Below, in pieces: positions 17,928-29,336 of a stretch of 64,000 bases of DNA. How positions within the stretch are numbered: position 1 is the stretch's first letter; each line of letters begins with the position of its first letter. The notes under the pieces were generated by a model. That model was given only the letters and a program-made list of their open reading frames with translations. It did not search any database and was not told the origin of the DNA. Source of the stretch: Methylotuvimicrobium sp. KM2 (lineage in GTDB: Bacteria > Pseudomonadota > Gammaproteobacteria > Methylococcales > Methylomonadaceae); contig NZ_CP150634.1 in assembly GCF_038051925.1 (NCBI RefSeq), forward strand, positions 2,046,001 to 2,110,000, read 5' to 3'. The position numbers were made by a program, and so were the translations under genes.

Positions 17928-19061
17928 TTGAGTAAACCCGCATTACTGGTATTGGAGGATGGATCGGTTTTTAATGGCGTATCCATCGGAGTGGATGGTT
18001 GTTCCGTTGGAGAAGTCGTTTTTAACACTTCATTGACTGGATATCAGGAAATATTGAGTGATCCATCCTACGCGCGTCAAATCGTAACATTGACATATCC
18101 GCATATAGGCAATGTAGGTGCCAATGCAGAGGATGACGAGTCGCCGAGCGTTTTTGCCAGCGGTTTGGTTATTCGAAATTTACCATTGCAGGCTAGTAAT
18201 TGGCGGTGTGAGAAAACCTTGCAGGAATATTTGATCGACCGGAATGTGGTCGCGATTGCCGAGATCGATACGCGTAGACTGACTCGCTTATTACGCGATA
18301 AAGGTGCTCAACGCGGTGCTGTCGTTGCCGGCGATAACCCCGATATCGAGATTGCCAAGAAAGCGATAGCCGATTTTCCAGGCCTTAAAGGCATGGATTT
18401 AGCCAAAATTGTGACTGTCGAGAAGTCTTATGAATGGACGGAGGACGTTTGGGATCTCGACAAGGGTCATCAAACAGCCGCTAATTTGACTAAGCATGTT
18501 GTAGCTTTTGATTTCGGTATTAAGCGCAATATCCTGAGGCTACTTGCCAATCGCGGATGCCGAGTTACCGTTGTTTCAGCACAGACGCCTGCTGAGAAGG
18601 TCTTGGCAATGAATCCCGATGGCGTGTTTTTGTCGAATGGCCCGGGCGATCCGGAGCCATGCGATTATGCGATCGAAGCGATAAAATCGATTCTCGATAC
18701 CAAAGTCCCTGTTTTCGGTATTTGTTTAGGCCATCAATTATTGGCTTTAGCCAGCGGCGCAAAAACCGAAAAAATGAAATTCGGGCATCATGGCGCGAAT
18801 CATCCTGTTCAAGAGCTTGCGACCGGACGGGTTATGATCAGTAGTCAAAATCACGGCTTTGCGGTCAACGAAGCGAGTTTGCCAACGCATTTAAAAGCGA
18901 CTTTTCGTTCGCTTTTCGACGGCAGTCTGCAAGGTATAGAGCGAACCGATTGTCCGGCTTTCGGTTTTCAAGGGCATCCCGAAGCGAGCCCAGGGCCGCA
19001 GGATGTCGAAAGTTTATTCGACCGTTTCGTCGAGATGATGGAACGACCCCAAACGCACTAA
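17928..19061 (+). CDS. carA: Carbamoyl-phosphate synthase small subunit CarA
   Basis: 377 residues starting with TTG at 17928, since GAGGT lies 8 nt upstream and the sequence begins at the usual place ([15 protein letters not shown]). The C-terminal class I glutamine amidotransferase has the catalytic triad C266 (FGICLGHQ), H350 and E352 (GHPEA). It supplies ammonia to CarB for carbamoyl phosphate used in arginine and pyrimidine synthesis. The usual tight coupling to carB is broken here by 434 bp of repeats. Confidence 0.97.
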   Translation: MSKPALLVLEDGSVFNGVSIGVDGCSVGEVVFNTSLTGYQEILSDPSYARQIVTLTYPHIGNVGANAEDDESPSVFASGLVIRNLPLQASNWRCEKTLQEYLIDRNVVAIAEIDTRRLTRLLRDKGAQRGAVVAGDNPDIEIAKKAIADFPGLKGMDLAKIVTVEKSYEWTEDVWDLDKGHQTAANLTKHVVAFDFGIKRNILRLLANRGCRVTVVSAQTPAEKVLAMNPDGVFLSNGPGDPEPCDYAIEAIKSILDTKVPVFGICLGHQLLALASGAKTEKMKFGHHGANHPVQELATGRVMISSQNHGFAVNEASLPTHLKATFRSLFDGSLQGIERTDCPAFGFQGHPEASPGPQDVESLFDRFVEMMERPQTH

Positions 19062-19090
19062 GGATTTCGTGATCAATAACGTCCTGTAGT

Positions 19091-19250
19091 TATACCTTTC
19101 GCACTTCAAATTTCGGCAGTGCCGGAGGAGGCCTCGGGGTGCTCGGTAAAGGCTTTGCCAGCATGGAGCTGGCATAGAGCCTACATGGACGTATTCACGG
19201 CGTCCTTTGACGGGCACCCCGAGGCCGAATTTTCATCTAAGATGAGTATA
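19091..19250. repeat. Family A repeat, copy A3 (160 bp, intact)
   Basis: Same length and ends as A1 (TATACCTTTCGCACTTC... and ...GATGAGTATA). The stem is GGCCTCGGGGTGCTCG (19130-19145) with CGGGCACCCCGAGGCC (19211-19226), one mismatch. The loop is nearly identical to that of A1 while the stem differs on both sides, that is, compensatory change. Confidence 0.85.
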
Positions 19251-19264
19251 TGAGCTTTGTTGAG

Positions 19265-19430
19265 GGTTCGGTCACTCTCTTGACAGGACGCCGTGAACCC
19301 AGCACCTAAATGATCCAAGATGGTTGACCATAGCCAATGGGCCATGGAATTTAGGATCTGGGTGAATGCAGATTTTGCAGGAGCAAAAATCTGCCGTGCC
19401 GCCGACACCTGCCAATCGAGCAACCTAACC
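19265..19430. repeat. Family C repeat, copy C2
   Basis: Ends GGTTCGGTCACTCTCTTGAC and CCAATCGAGCAACCTAACC. The core carries the CAGATTTTGC/GCAAAAATCTG hairpin found in C1 and C4, plus a second stem-loop (GACCATAGCCAATGGGCCAT region) that C1 lacks. With A3 it makes up the carA-carB gap. Confidence 0.7.
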
Positions 19431-19495
19431 CTCCAAAATAGGGAAGTTATTTTCGACCAAATCCTAAACCGCCACCGAGAAAGAACAGTATAAAA

Positions 19496-22400
19496 ATGCC
19501 AAAAAGAAGCGACATAAAATCGATTTTATTATTGGGCGCAGGTCCTATTGTCATCGGACAAGCTTGCGAATTCGATTATTCCGGCACGCAAGCATGCAAG
19601 GCATTGCGCGAGGAAGGTTACCGGGTCATTTTGGTTAATTCCAATCCTGCGACGATCATGACCGACCCTGATATGGCCGATACAGTTTATATCGAGCCGA
19701 TCGACTGGCAAACCGTCGAAAAAATTATAGAAAAAGAGCGCCCCGACGCGATTTTGCCGACGATGGGCGGGCAAACCGCATTGAATTGTGCTTTAGCGCT
19801 CGACAAGCACGGCGTGTTGGAAAAATACGGCGTGGAAATGATCGGTGCGACTAAAGAAGCGATCAATAAAGCCGAGGATCGGGAGTTGTTCAACCGGGCA
19901 ATGCGAAAAATCGGCCTGGAAGTCGCGAAATCCAAAACGGCGCATAGTATGGAAGAAGCGCTGGCTGCACAAGAAGAAGTCGGTTACCCAACCATTATTC
20001 GCCCCTCGTTTACGATGGGCGGCAGCGGCGGCGGTATTGCCTATAACAAGGAAGAATTTATTGAAATTTGCGAGCGTGGATTGTATTTGTCGCCGACCAA
20101 TGAATTGCTGATTGAAGAGTCGGTGCTGGGCTGGAAAGAATTCGAAATGGAAGTCGTGCGCGATTCGAAAGACAATTGCATCATCGTTTGTTCGATCGAG
20201 AATTTCGATCCTATGGGTGTGCATACCGGCGACTCAATTACTGTCGCCCCGGCGCAAACCTTGACCGACAAGGAATACCAAATATTACGTAACGTTTCAT
20301 TGGCCGTCTTGCGCGAAATCGGCGTCGACACAGGGGGGTCGAACGTACAGGTCGCGATCAATCCGGAAAACGGGCGGATGGTCATTATCGAGATGAATCC
20401 GCGTGTTTCGCGATCGTCCGCTTTAGCCTCGAAAGCGACCGGTTTTCCGATTGCGAAGGTCGCGGCTAAGCTCGCGGTCGGCTATACCTTGGACGAGCTG
20501 CAAAACGAAATCACCGGCGGTGCTACGCCGGCCTCGTTTGAGCCGACGATCGATTATGTCGTGACCAAGGTGCCGCGCTTTACCTTCGAAAAATTCCCGC
20601 AAGCCGATGATCGATTGACGACACAAATGAAATCGGTCGGCGAAGTCATGGCGATCGGACGCTCGTTTCAAGAGTCTTTGCAAAAAGCCTTGCGTGGGCT
20701 TGAAGTCGACAAGACCGGCCTCGATGAGATTGTCGATTTAAATGCCGAGGATGCCAAGGAAATTTTACTCAAAGAAATGCGTCATCCGGGCGCCGAACGC
20801 TTATGGTATGTTGCCGATGCGTTTCGCAGCGGTATGTCGCTTGAAGAGATTCATGACATCTGCAAAATCGATCCCTGGTTTTTGGCGCAAATCGAAGACT
20901 TGCTGATTGCCGAAAAATCGCTGTCAACCAAAACATTGGCGACTTTGGAAGAGGGCGAGCTCTATCGTTTGAAGCGTAAAGGGTTTTCCGATGCCAGGCT
21001 GGCAAAATTACTCGATACCAGCGAGTCTGAAATTCGAAACGCTCGACATAAAAACAACATCCGTCCGGTTTATAAACGTATAGATTCGTGCGCGGCTGAA
21101 TTTTCATCCGATACCGCTTATTTATATTCGAGTTACGATGAAGAATGCGAGGCACGGGTCAGCGACAAGGATAAAATTATTATTCTGGGCGGCGGTCCTA
21201 ATCGAATCGGGCAAGGCATCGAGTTTGATTATTGCTGCGTGCATGCTGCATTGGCATTGCGTGAAGATGGTTACGAAACGATCATGATTAACTGCAACCC
21301 GGAGACCGTTTCGACCGATTTCGATACCTCCGATCGCTTGTATTTCGAATCGTTGACCTTGGAAGATGTCTTGGAGATCATTCACCTCGAACAACCGAAG
21401 GGCGTGATCGTTCAATACGGTGGACAAACTCCGCTGAAACTGGCGCGCGCACTTGAGGCCGCTGGAGCGCCGATTATCGGTACGTCTCCCGATTCGATAG
21501 ATTTGGCCGAGGACAGAGAACGCTTTCAAAAATTATTGGAAAGATTGGGCTTGAAACAACCGCCCAATGCAACGGCGCGTTCGGTCGAGCAGGCGATACT
21601 TTCGGCGCGGGAGCTGGGTTATCCGTTGGTGGTTAGGCCTTCTTATGTGTTAGGTGGTCGGGCAATGGAAATCGTTGTGAACGAAGAAGGACTCCAGCGC
21701 TACATGAAAGAGGCTGTCAGTGTTTCTAACGACTCTCCGGTATTATTGGACCGATTTCTCGATGATGCGGTTGAAATGGATGTCGATGCGATTTACGATG
21801 GTGAGCGGGTGTTGATCGGCGGATTGATGGAGCATATCGAACAGGCGGGTGTTCATTCCGGCGATTCGGCTTGCTCGATACCCCCATACGATTTGCCGGC
21901 GGCTATTCAAAATCAATTGCGCGAACAAGTTGCTAAAATGGCGGAAGCACTTGGTGTGAGGGGGTTGATGAATACCCAGTTTGCAATTCAAGGTGACGAT
22001 ATATATGTACTTGAAGTAAATCCTCGGGCATCGAGAACGGCGCCGTTCGTTTCCAAGGCGACCGGTTATCCGTTGGCCAAAATTGCTGCGCGCTGTATGG
22101 TTGGTAAATCTTTAGTTGAGCAAGGTATTACAGAAGAGCGTATACCTTCGTATTATTCGGTCAAGGAAGCGGTGTTCCCTTTCGTTAAATTCCCTGGCGT
22201 CGATCCCTTATTAGGGCCTGAAATGAAGTCGACCGGTGAGGTGATGGGTGTTGGAAAGACTTTTGGCGAAGCATTCGCCAAATCGCAACGTGCCGCCGGT
22301 ATTGATTTAAGCCAAAGCGGGAAAGTATTGATCAGTATTCGTGATGCGGATAAGGCTAAGTTGCCAGAATTGGCTAAAATGCTGGTTGCAAAAGACTATC

Positions 22401-22723
22401 AAATCGTCGCGACTCGGGGGACGGCTAGAGTATTGAAAGAAGCCGGTATTCCTTGCGACGAAGTATTCAAAGTCAACGAAGGTAGGCCGAATACCGTGGA
22501 TATGATCAAAAACGACCAAATTCAATTAGTCGTTAACACCACTGATGGCAAGAAAGCTATTCACGACTCATTCACGATGCGAAGAGAAGCATTGCAGCAT
22601 CGTGTAACCTATTACACTACGATGGCTGGTGCGCGCGCCGCGTGTTATGCATTGGGAGAGTTGGCGGCTGGAACCGTGACTAGCTTGCAAGAACTTCACA
22701 AAAGCTTAATCGATGCCGATTAA
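19496..22723 (+). CDS. carB: Carbamoyl-phosphate synthase large subunit CarB
   Basis: 1075 residues with the two homologous ATP-grasp halves. The first begins [20 protein letters not shown] and makes carboxyphosphate; the second begins [19 protein letters not shown] near residue 560 and phosphorylates carbamate. Each has the glycine-rich loop ([24 protein letters not shown]) and an E-x-NPR motif ([22 protein letters not shown]). The C-terminal MGS-like regulatory domain covers about 940-1075. The Shine-Dalgarno sequence is poor. greA follows after repeat C3. Confidence 0.97.
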   Translation: MPKRSDIKSILLLGAGPIVIGQACEFDYSGTQACKALREEGYRVILVNSNPATIMTDPDMADTVYIEPIDWQTVEKIIEKERPDAILPTMGGQTALNCALALDKHGVLEKYGVEMIGATKEAINKAEDRELFNRAMRKIGLEVAKSKTAHSMEEALAAQEEVGYPTIIRPSFTMGGSGGGIAYNKEEFIEICERGLYLSPTNELLIEESVLGWKEFEMEVVRDSKDNCIIVCSIENFDPMGVHTGDSITVAPAQTLTDKEYQILRNVSLAVLREIGVDTGGSNVQVAINPENGRMVIIEMNPRVSRSSALASKATGFPIAKVAAKLAVGYTLDELQNEITGGATPASFEPTIDYVVTKVPRFTFEKFPQADDRLTTQMKSVGEVMAIGRSFQESLQKALRGLEVDKTGLDEIVDLNAEDAKEILLKEMRHPGAERLWYVADAFRSGMSLEEIHDICKIDPWFLAQIEDLLIAEKSLSTKTLATLEEGELYRLKRKGFSDARLAKLLDTSESEIRNARHKNNIRPVYKRIDSCAAEFSSDTAYLYSSYDEECEARVSDKDKIIILGGGPNRIGQGIEFDYCCVHAALALREDGYETIMINCNPETVSTDFDTSDRLYFESLTLEDVLEIIHLEQPKGVIVQYGGQTPLKLARALEAAGAPIIGTSPDSIDLAEDRERFQKLLERLGLKQPPNATARSVEQAILSARELGYPLVVRPSYVLGGRAMEIVVNEEGLQRYMKEAVSVSNDSPVLLDRFLDDAVEMDVDAIYDGERVLIGGLMEHIEQAGVHSGDSACSIPPYDLPAAIQNQLREQVAKMAEALGVRGLMNTQFAIQGDDIYVLEVNPRASRTAPFVSKATGYPLAKIAARCMVGKSLVEQGITEERIPSYYSVKEAVFPFVKFPGVDPLLGPEMKSTGEVMGVGKTFGEAFAKSQRAAGIDLSQSGKVLISIRDADKAKLPELAKMLVAKDYQIVATRGTARVLKEAGIPCDEVFKVNEGRPNTVDMIKNDQIQLVVNTTDGKKAIHDSFTMRREALQHRVTYYTTMAGARAACYALGELAAGTVTSLQELHKSLIDAD

Positions 22724-22802
22724 TCGCTCGCGTCTCTCAACAGGCTGAAAGATCTCTGTCGGTTTCCATTGTGATCTGACAGTTGTTCTTAAGAATCTCG
22801 CG

Positions 22803-22981
22803 ATAAATAACTGTCTGGAGTTTTGAGCTTTGTCGAGGGGTCGGTGACTTGCTTGACAGGCCCTGCACCTAAATTATACGAGGGTGAACATGTCCGTGTA
22901 GGCTTGGCGGCGGTATTCCCGCCGCCGACGCCTGCCAATCGAGTCATCGAAGCCTCCAAAAATAGGAAAGTTATTTATGAC
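22803..22981. repeat. Family C repeat, copy C3
   Basis: The TIR core runs from GGTCGGTGACTTGCTTGACA (from 22839) to CCAATCGAGTCATCGAAGCC (to about 22954), with longer outer arms ending in ATAAATAACT at the left and AGTTATTTAT at the right. The inner hairpin is GGCGGCGG/CCGCCGCC, replacing the AT-rich hairpin of C1, C2 and C4. It fills most of the 377-bp carB-greA gap; the greA promoter probably lies in 22990-23085. Confidence 0.7.
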
Positions 22982-23100
22982 CGAATCTTAAGCGTCACAT
23001 TGGCTTATTACAACAAGTCATATGCCGACTCAATCCGACTATTTTTGCCGGGCAAATTCTTTTTGCTTGGTAACTACAATAAATTAAAGGAGTTGTATCC

Positions 23101-23577
23101 ATGAATAAAGTACCTCTAACAGTCACCGGAGCCAAAAAATTACGCGAGGAGTTAGACGAGCTGAAATCCGTGGTGCGTCCCAGAATCATCAAGGCCATTG
23201 CTGAAGCCAGGGAGCACGGAGATTTGAAGGAAAATGCCGAATATCATGCTGCGCGCGAACAGCAAAGTTTTGCTGAGGGGCGCATCGCCGAGATTGAAGG
23301 CAAATTGTCCAATGCTCAAATTATCGATGTCACTAAATTGGATGCCAACGGTAAAGTCGTATTCGGTGCAACCGTTGAAATCGAAGAGCTCGAAAGTGGC
23401 GATACCGTCACTTATCAAATCGTCGGCGAAGACGAAGCCGATATCAAAGCCGGTCGTATCTCCGTTGGCTCTCCGATAGCACGGGCCTTGATAGGTAAAG
23501 AAGCAGAGGATGTGGTCATCGTCAAAGCGCCAGGCGGCGATATAGAATACGAAATTCTTTCGATTCAGTATATTTAA
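23101..23577 (+). CDS. greA: Transcription elongation factor GreA
   Basis: 158 residues, standard GreA length. The N-terminal antiparallel coiled coil (about 1-75) carries the acidic tip (the D and E residues around 40-45, [13 protein letters not shown]) that inserts into the RNA polymerase secondary channel to stimulate transcript cleavage. The C-terminal domain is FKBP-like. A clear AAAGGAG lies 8 nt upstream. Located after carB as in many gammaproteobacteria. Confidence 0.97.
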   Translation: MNKVPLTVTGAKKLREELDELKSVVRPRIIKAIAEAREHGDLKENAEYHAAREQQSFAEGRIAEIEGKLSNAQIIDVTKLDANGKVVFGATVEIEELESGDTVTYQIVGEDEADIKAGRISVGSPIARALIGKEAEDVVIVKAPGGDIEYEILSIQYI

Positions 23578-23626
23578 CGATCGTGTGAAACGGCGGGCGG
23601 CTTGTGCGCGTTGCCCGCTCATAGGC

Positions 23627-23893
23627 TTATTTCTCCGGATTTAGTCGATGAATAACAAGAATCTGCCCTATGCTTTGAACGAAATTGGCTCCGGTTTGTG
23701 TGCAAATTTCCTGTTGTAGCTTTTTTCGATCGTCGCGTTCGGCGCGTATTTTTACTTTGATGAGTTCATGACTATTGAGCGCAATATCCATTTCAGCCAA
23801 AACGCCTTGCGTTAAGCCTGAATGGCCTATTATGACAACCGGTTTCAGGCTGTGGGCTTGGGCTTTGAGTTGTTTTCTTTCGGCGGGGGTCAC
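23627..23893 (-). CDS. yhbY: CRM-domain RNA-binding protein YhbY
   Basis: 88 residues, start GTG. A single CRS1-YhbY (CRM) domain: AERKQLKAQAHSLKPVVIIG with the conserved GxxG loop (GHSGLT), ending QIGQ-like (SIGQILVIHR). It associates with pre-50S ribosomal particles in E. coli. Divergent from rlmE, the usual arrangement. Confidence 0.93.
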   Translation of the reverse strand: MTPAERKQLKAQAHSLKPVVIIGHSGLTQGVLAEMDIALNSHELIKVKIRAERDDRKKLQQEICTQTGANFVQSIGQILVIHRLNPEK

Positions 23894-23944
23894 TCTGTGT
23901 TTCCTTAGCTATAAATAAAACGCGAATTTTACACGATTTCCGAT

Positions 23945-24562
23945 ATGGCACGAAGTAAAAGCAGTAGTCGCTGGTTACAGGAACATTTTCACGATGAATA
24001 CGTCAAAATGGCTCAAGCGCAAGGATGGCGATCTCGCGCAGTATTCAAGTTAATTGAAATACAAGAAAAGGACTGCATCATAAAACCGGGAATGAATGTC
24101 GTCGATTTAGGCGCGGCACCGGGCGGCTGGTCTCAATATGCCGGGCGCATTATCGGGAAAAAAAATAAAATTATAGCCCTGGATATATTGCCGATGGATC
24201 CATTGGTAAATGTCGATTTTATTCAAGGCGACTTTCGCGAAATCGCGGTGTTGGAACAGTTGCAAACCGTGTTGGCCGGAGCGGCTGTCGACTTGGTCAT
24301 GTCGGATATGGCGCCGAATATGACCGGCAATAAAGGCGTTGATCAGCCTAATTCCATGTATTTATGCGAACTTGCGCTTGATACCGCGCGCTTGATTTTA
24401 AATCGCGGCGGTTCATTTTTAGTCAAGGTTTTTCAGGGCGAAGGATATGAAAGTTTTCTTAAAGATGTCCGGCAAAGTTTTTCATCGGTTGCGATCAGAA
24501 AGCCGAAAGCCTCTAGGCCAAGAAGCAATGAAGTATATATTTTAGGGAAAGGGTTTAAATAA
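23945..24562 (+). CDS. rlmE: 23S rRNA (uridine-2'-O-)-methyltransferase RlmE
   Basis: 205 residues. The SAM-binding motif is [12 protein letters not shown] (about 53-64) and the catalytic tetrad K-D-K-E is K35, D121, K161, E196. RlmE (FtsJ/RrmJ) methylates U2552 of 23S rRNA in the 50S subunit. No obvious Shine-Dalgarno precedes the ATG, but the N-terminus matches the family ([10 protein letters not shown]). It is followed by ftsH, the conserved order. Confidence 0.96.
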   Translation: MARSKSSSRWLQEHFHDEYVKMAQAQGWRSRAVFKLIEIQEKDCIIKPGMNVVDLGAAPGGWSQYAGRIIGKKNKIIALDILPMDPLVNVDFIQGDFREIAVLEQLQTVLAGAAVDLVMSDMAPNMTGNKGVDQPNSMYLCELALDTARLILNRGGSFLVKVFQGEGYESFLKDVRQSFSSVAIRKPKASRPRSNEVYILGKGFK

Positions 24563-24689
24563 GCTGATTGAGTCACCATGTTAATGAATGAGAATGGCGA
24601 AAATCAATAACAACGATCAGGAGCGCAGATTCCTGATACAATTGCAATGTTTTTAAACCGAGGGCCTGATAAGGTCAGAGGCTAGTAAC

Positions 24690-26618
24690 TTGAACGATAT
24701 GTTAAAAAATGTAATTTTATGGGTTGTCATCGCCGTCGTATTGATGTCGGTATTCAACAATTTCGCTCCGCGCGGAGAGCGCGGCGAACTTTCGCTGACT
24801 TATACGCAGTTCATACAAGCGGTTAAAATGGGGCAGGTTCAACAGGTTTCAATCGATGACAATGTCGTCAAGGGAAAAATGCAAACCGGCGAGACATTTC
24901 GCACCTATGCGCCGAACGATCCGCATTTAGTCGATGACTTACTCGAAGGCGGGGTCGACATTAAAGCCTTGCCGCCTGAACAACCTTCCTTCTTGATGCA
25001 GCTTCTGGTCTCATTCGGCCCTATCTTATTATTGATTGCCGTTTGGGTCTTTTTCATGCGTCAAATGCAAGGCGGAGGCGCCGGCGGTAGAGGTGCGATG
25101 TCTTTCGGTAAAAGCAAGGCGCGTATGCTTGAGGAAGACCAGATCAAAGTGACATTCTCCGATGTTGCAGGATGTGACGAAGCTAAGGAAGAAGTTGCCG
25201 AAATGGTCGATTTTCTAAAGGATCCCGCTAAATATCAAAAACTCGGCGGAAAAATTCCGCGCGGCGCATTGATGGTGGGCCCGCCCGGTACCGGTAAAAC
25301 GTTATTGGCTAGGGCTATTGCCGGGGAAGCAAAAGTGCCGTTCTTCACCATCTCCGGTTCCGATTTTGTCGAAATGTTTGTGGGTGTCGGCGCGTCTCGA
25401 GTGCGTGACATGTTCGAACAGGCAAAGAAGCATGCGCCTTGCATTATCTTTATCGACGAAATCGATGCCGTTGGTCGCCAACGCGGAGCCGGATTAGGCG
25501 GCGGACATGACGAACGCGAACAAACCTTAAATCAGTTGTTGGTCGAGATGGACGGTTTTGAAGGTAACGAAGGGGTTATTGTGATCGCCGCGACAAATCG
25601 TCCAGATGTATTGGATAAAGCCTTGTTACGTCCCGGAAGATTCGATCGCCAAGTCACGGTCGGTTTACCCGATGTGAAAGGACGGGAGCAAATTCTGAAT
25701 GTTCACATGAAGAAAGTTCCTGCCGCCGATGATGTTGTGATCAAATATATAGCGCAAGGCACGCCCGGTTTTTCCGGTGCGGATTTGGCGAATTTGGTTA
25801 ACGAAGCCGCCTTGTGTGCCGCCCGAGCCAACAAACGATTGATCAGTATGATCGACTTGGAAAAAGCGAAAGACAAGATCATCATGGGCGCGGAACGTCG
25901 CTCTATGGTAATGAGCGACAAAGAGAAAAAAATGACGGCTTATCATGAAGCCGGACATGCCATTGTCGGACGTCTGGTGCCTGACCATGATCCGGTCTAC
26001 AAGGTCAGTATCATGCCGCGTGGACGAGCCTTGGGCGTGACGATGTTTCTTCCCGAAGCTGATCAATACAGTATTAGTAAGCGTAAGCTCGACAGCATGA
26101 TTTCGAGTTTGTATGGCGGACGAATTGCCGAGGAAATGATTTTTGGCTGGGAAGAGGTCAGTACCGGCGCATCCAATGATATCGAGCGTGCGACCGAATT
26201 AGCTAGAAATATGGTCACGAAATGGGGCTTGTCCCAGCGTCTCGGTCCTTTGGCTTATAGCGAAGAAGAAGGCGAGGTGTTTCTAGGTCGTTCTGTTACG
26301 CAGCATAAGTCGGTTGCCGAAGAAACCTCGCACACGATCGACGAAGAAATTCGCTCGATTATCGATAGGAACTACGAGCGCGCAGAAAAAATACTGAAAG
26401 AAAACGAAGATATTCTGCACGCGATGGCCGACGCTTTGGTGAAGTATGAAACGATCGATAAAGCACAGCTCGATGATTTGTTGTCAAGAAAACCGGTTAG
26501 GCCTCCCCAAGGCTGGGAAGATCCATCGCCACCGCAAGGCGGTGCTAAAGTAGATAGTCGAGCCAATGCTAAAGATTCCGAGCCGCCTTTAAGCGATGCC
26601 GCCGAACAAGGGCAATAA
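24690..26618 (+). CDS. ftsH: ATP-dependent zinc metalloprotease FtsH
   Basis: 642 residues if translation starts at TTG 24690, which has AGAGG 8-9 nt upstream; the ATG three codons later (24699) is possible but further from that site. Two membrane helices (about 5-22 and 101-121) flank a periplasmic domain. The AAA module has Walker A GPPGTGKT (197-204), Walker [10 protein letters not shown] (251-259) and the zinc site HEAGH (419-423). It degrades membrane proteins and LpxC/sigma-32-type substrates. folP, which often follows ftsH, is absent; glmM comes next. Confidence 0.97.
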   Translation: MNDMLKNVILWVVIAVVLMSVFNNFAPRGERGELSLTYTQFIQAVKMGQVQQVSIDDNVVKGKMQTGETFRTYAPNDPHLVDDLLEGGVDIKALPPEQPSFLMQLLVSFGPILLLIAVWVFFMRQMQGGGAGGRGAMSFGKSKARMLEEDQIKVTFSDVAGCDEAKEEVAEMVDFLKDPAKYQKLGGKIPRGALMVGPPGTGKTLLARAIAGEAKVPFFTISGSDFVEMFVGVGASRVRDMFEQAKKHAPCIIFIDEIDAVGRQRGAGLGGGHDEREQTLNQLLVEMDGFEGNEGVIVIAATNRPDVLDKALLRPGRFDRQVTVGLPDVKGREQILNVHMKKVPAADDVVIKYIAQGTPGFSGADLANLVNEAALCAARANKRLISMIDLEKAKDKIIMGAERRSMVMSDKEKKMTAYHEAGHAIVGRLVPDHDPVYKVSIMPRGRALGVTMFLPEADQYSISKRKLDSMISSLYGGRIAEEMIFGWEEVSTGASNDIERATELARNMVTKWGLSQRLGPLAYSEEEGEVFLGRSVTQHKSVAEETSHTIDEEIRSIIDRNYERAEKILKENEDILHAMADALVKYETIDKAQLDDLLSRKPVRPPQGWEDPSPPQGGAKVDSRANAKDSEPPLSDAAEQGQ

Positions 26619-26636
26619 TCATTTCGGAAACAAGTG

Positions 26637-26668
26637 AAAAGGAGAGTCGGTGACGGCTCTCCTTTTTT
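26637..26668. terminator. Intrinsic terminator after ftsH
   Basis: AAAAGGAGAG pairs with CTCTCCTTTT around a short loop and is followed by a T run (TTTTTT at 26663-26668). It separates ftsH from glmM and would also work on the other strand. Confidence 0.8.
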
Positions 26669-26739
26669 ATTATTTTGAAACAAGCATGCTTTTTAACCAA
26701 TCATGCTTTTTAACCAATAAGTAATAAACGGGCTTGAAG

Positions 26740-28083
26740 ATGAAGGAAAAAAAATATTTTGGAACCGATGGTATTAGAGGGAAAGTAGGCGAGTATCCGA
26801 TAACGGCTGATTTTTTGCTCAAATTAGGCTGGGCAACCGGTCGAGTCTTCGCGAATGAAGGGCACGGCTTCGTATTGGTCGGTAAAGATACTCGAATTTC
26901 AGGATATATGTTCGAATCGGCGCTTGAAGCGGGATTGACTGCTGCCGGCGTTGATACACGTTTATTGGGACCGATGCCGACGCCGGGCGTAGCCTATTTA
27001 ACGCGGACCTTACGCGCCCAGGCGGGCATCGTCATCAGTGCTTCGCATAATCCATACTACGATAACGGCATTAAGTTTTTTTCGGTTGAGGGAACGAAAC
27101 TACCCGATTCCATGGAGAAAAAAATAGAGTATTACCTAGACTCGCCTATGACGACGGTCGATTCGTCGAAGCTGGGCAAAGCCAATCGTGTTGGAGATGC
27201 GGCAGGCCGATATATAGAATTTTGCAAAAGTACGATTCCGACTTGGATGGACTTTAACGGTCTAAGAATCGTGGTCGACTGCGCCAATGGCGCGACTTAC
27301 CATATCGCGCCGCACGTTTTCAACGAAGTAGGCGCTGAAGTCGTTACGATCGGCGCCGAACCGGATGGATTGAATATCAACGAAGAGTGCGGAGCCACTA
27401 AGACCGAAAAATTGGTTTCGACGGTTCTTGCCTATCGGGCCGATTTCGGTATTGCGCTCGACGGTGACGGAGATAGGTTGATCATGGTCGATCATAAGGG
27501 CGAAATCGTCGATGGCGACGAATTGATTTATATCATCGCTAAATCGAGATTGAGCTCAGGTGCCCTAAAAGGTCCGGTGGTCGGTACTTTAATGACAAAT
27601 CTCGGTATGGAGCATGCGCTAAAAAGTTTAGGCATCGAATTGTTTCGAGCAAAGGTCGGAGATCGTTATGTCATGGAAATGCTCGAAGAGAAGAAGGGTA
27701 TCTTAGGAGGTGAAAATTCGGGGCATATTATTTGTTTAGACAGAACGACTACCGGCGACGGTATCGTGGCGGCTTTACAAGTCATGGCCGAAATGAAAAC
27801 CAGCGGTAAGACGCTGCATGAACTTAGGTCTGGTGTATGCATGTATCCTCAAGTTCTGATTAATCTGAGAACCGATATTAAAATCAACCCCGATAATCAC
27901 GAAAAAATACAAAAAGCGGTTAAAGATGTCGAAAAAATATTGGGTGCTAACGGTCGAGTCTTGCTAAGAGCGTCAGGAACCGAGCCGTTGATTCGTGTAA
28001 TGGTGGAAGGAGTCGATGAAGCATTGGTGAATAAATGCGCCAACCAATTAGCGGATGAGGTCAAGAAAGCAATCGATGCTTGA
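26740..28083 (+). CDS. glmM: Phosphoglucosamine mutase GlmM
   Basis: 447 residues from the ATG at 26740 ([14 protein letters not shown]); a TTG two codons upstream is unlikely. The phosphoserine loop is [12 protein letters not shown] (S102) and the Mg2+ motif is LDGDGDRLI (near residue 245). It interconverts glucosamine-6-phosphate and glucosamine-1-phosphate for peptidoglycan and LPS precursors. The C-terminal phosphate-binding loop [11 protein letters not shown] is present. It has its own start region after the ftsH terminator. Confidence 0.96.
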   Translation: MKEKKYFGTDGIRGKVGEYPITADFLLKLGWATGRVFANEGHGFVLVGKDTRISGYMFESALEAGLTAAGVDTRLLGPMPTPGVAYLTRTLRAQAGIVISASHNPYYDNGIKFFSVEGTKLPDSMEKKIEYYLDSPMTTVDSSKLGKANRVGDAAGRYIEFCKSTIPTWMDFNGLRIVVDCANGATYHIAPHVFNEVGAEVVTIGAEPDGLNINEECGATKTEKLVSTVLAYRADFGIALDGDGDRLIMVDHKGEIVDGDELIYIIAKSRLSSGALKGPVVGTLMTNLGMEHALKSLGIELFRAKVGDRYVMEMLEEKKGILGGENSGHIICLDRTTTGDGIVAALQVMAEMKTSGKTLHELRSGVCMYPQVLINLRTDIKINPDNHEKIQKAVKDVEKILGANGRVLLRASGTEPLIRVMVEGVDEALVNKCANQLADEVKKAIDA

Positions 28084-28142
28084 ACAAGTTTCGATAAGCA
28101 TATATCATACGCAGCTTAATTTTGGATGGAGAGGGAGAAATT

Positions 28143-28892
28143 ATGCGTCAAACACTCGTGGCTGGTAACTGGAAAATGAATGGTTCTAAATCGACCACAG
28201 AATCGTTATGCAAAGCCATCATTGCCGGACTTAACTCATCCGACACCGGGATCGTAGTTTGTGTTCCTTATGTCTACTTAGCCGATGCTGCCAAATTAAC
28301 GGAAGGCACTCCTCTTGATCTTGGCGCACAAAATGTCGCCGATCAAAGCTCTGGCGCATATACCGGAGAAATCTCAGCATCCATGCTGAATGAATTTAAT
28401 TGTAAATATGCGATCGTCGGTCACTCCGAGCGTAGGACTTATTACGGCGACACAAACGAGTCGGTCGCTTCACGATATTCTCAAGCGCAACAAGAAGGGA
28501 TCATTCCTATATTGTGCGTTGGAGAAACATTAGAGCAGCGTGAAAACGATCAAACATTTAGCGTCATCGATGAGCAGCTCGATGCGGTTTTAAATGCGGC
28601 AGGCATTGAGTCTTTCGCTAATGCAGTCATAGCTTATGAGCCAGTATGGGCCATCGGTACAGGAAGAACCGCCTCTGACGAGCAAGCGCAAGAAGTACAT
28701 CAATATATTCGCCAAAAGTTTGCTGCTAAAAATCAAACCATTGCCGACCAACTGCAAATTTTGTATGGCGGCAGTGTAAAGCCGGACAACGCTAAAGGCT
28801 TATTTGCAATGCCTGATATCGATGGCGGATTAATCGGCGGCGCATCATTGGATGCCGAAGGCTTTTTGAAAATATATCGCGCATCTAAATAA
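28143..28892 (+). CDS. tpiA: Triosephosphate isomerase TpiA
   Basis: 249 residues from the ATG at 28143, with GGAG upstream (a TTG at 28122 would add seven residues). Active-site residues: N9 and K11 (AGNWKMNG), catalytic His in VGHSERR (near 95) and Glu in AYEPVWAIGTG (near 167). Interconverts dihydroxyacetone phosphate and glyceraldehyde-3-phosphate, also needed in the ribulose monophosphate cycle of type I methanotrophs. tpiA-secG-tRNA-Leu is a widespread order. Confidence 0.97.
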   Translation: MRQTLVAGNWKMNGSKSTTESLCKAIIAGLNSSDTGIVVCVPYVYLADAAKLTEGTPLDLGAQNVADQSSGAYTGEISASMLNEFNCKYAIVGHSERRTYYGDTNESVASRYSQAQQEGIIPILCVGETLEQRENDQTFSVIDEQLDAVLNAAGIESFANAVIAYEPVWAIGTGRTASDEQAQEVHQYIRQKFAAKNQTIADQLQILYGGSVKPDNAKGLFAMPDIDGGLIGGASLDAEGFLKIYRASK

Positions 28893-28916
28893 TCAAAGCA
28901 AAATAACCATAATAAA

Positions 28917-29327
28917 ATGTATCAAGTTATCATAGTCATTCATGTATTATTTGGGCTGGGTATAATCGGTTTAGTCTTAATGCAGCAAGGTAAAGGCGCC
29001 GATGCCGGCGCCGCGTTCGGGAGCGGTGCATCGGGAACTTTATTCGGCGCACAAGGCTCAGCTTCGTTTTTATCGAGAGCCACTGCAATTTTAGCGACAT
29101 TATTCTTTGTGACAAGTCTTTCTCTTGCTATATTGAGCGGCGGTAGTAAAGCCGCGAAAGACTTTTTTGATGATGCAGAAACCGAAGATGCTTTCGATAT
29201 TCCATTAATGAGTAAAGAAGCCGAACCGGTTGCCGTCCCCTCTATATCAGCGGAAACGCCAGCTATCGAAGAAGAGTCAAAAACGGTTGAAGCAAAAGAA
29301 CAGCCGGCAAACGAAGTAAAAGAATAA
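28917..29327 (+). CDS. secG: Preprotein translocase subunit SecG
   Basis: 136 residues. Two membrane helices (about 3-22 and 52-73) flank the conserved cytoplasmic loop ([20 protein letters not shown]). The C-terminal 60 residues form an acidic, low-complexity tail rich in E, A and K, longer than in E. coli. Small subunit of SecYEG. It lies 24 bp after tpiA and ends 9 bp before tRNA-Leu. Confidence 0.95.
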   Translation: MYQVIIVIHVLFGLGIIGLVLMQQGKGADAGAAFGSGASGTLFGAQGSASFLSRATAILATLFFVTSLSLAILSGGSKAAKDFFDDAETEDAFDIPLMSKEAEPVAVPSISAETPAIEEESKTVEAKEQPANEVKE

Positions 29328-29336
29328 CAACTATCA

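Noticed and set aside
22823..23104. Open frame of 93 codons before greA
   Set aside because: It lies over family C copy C3 and overlaps the greA start; the composition is that of a repeat.
23594..23618. GCGGGC/GCCCGC hairpin between greA and yhbY as a terminator
   Set aside because: Only 6 bp with a 14-nt loop and no T run on either strand.
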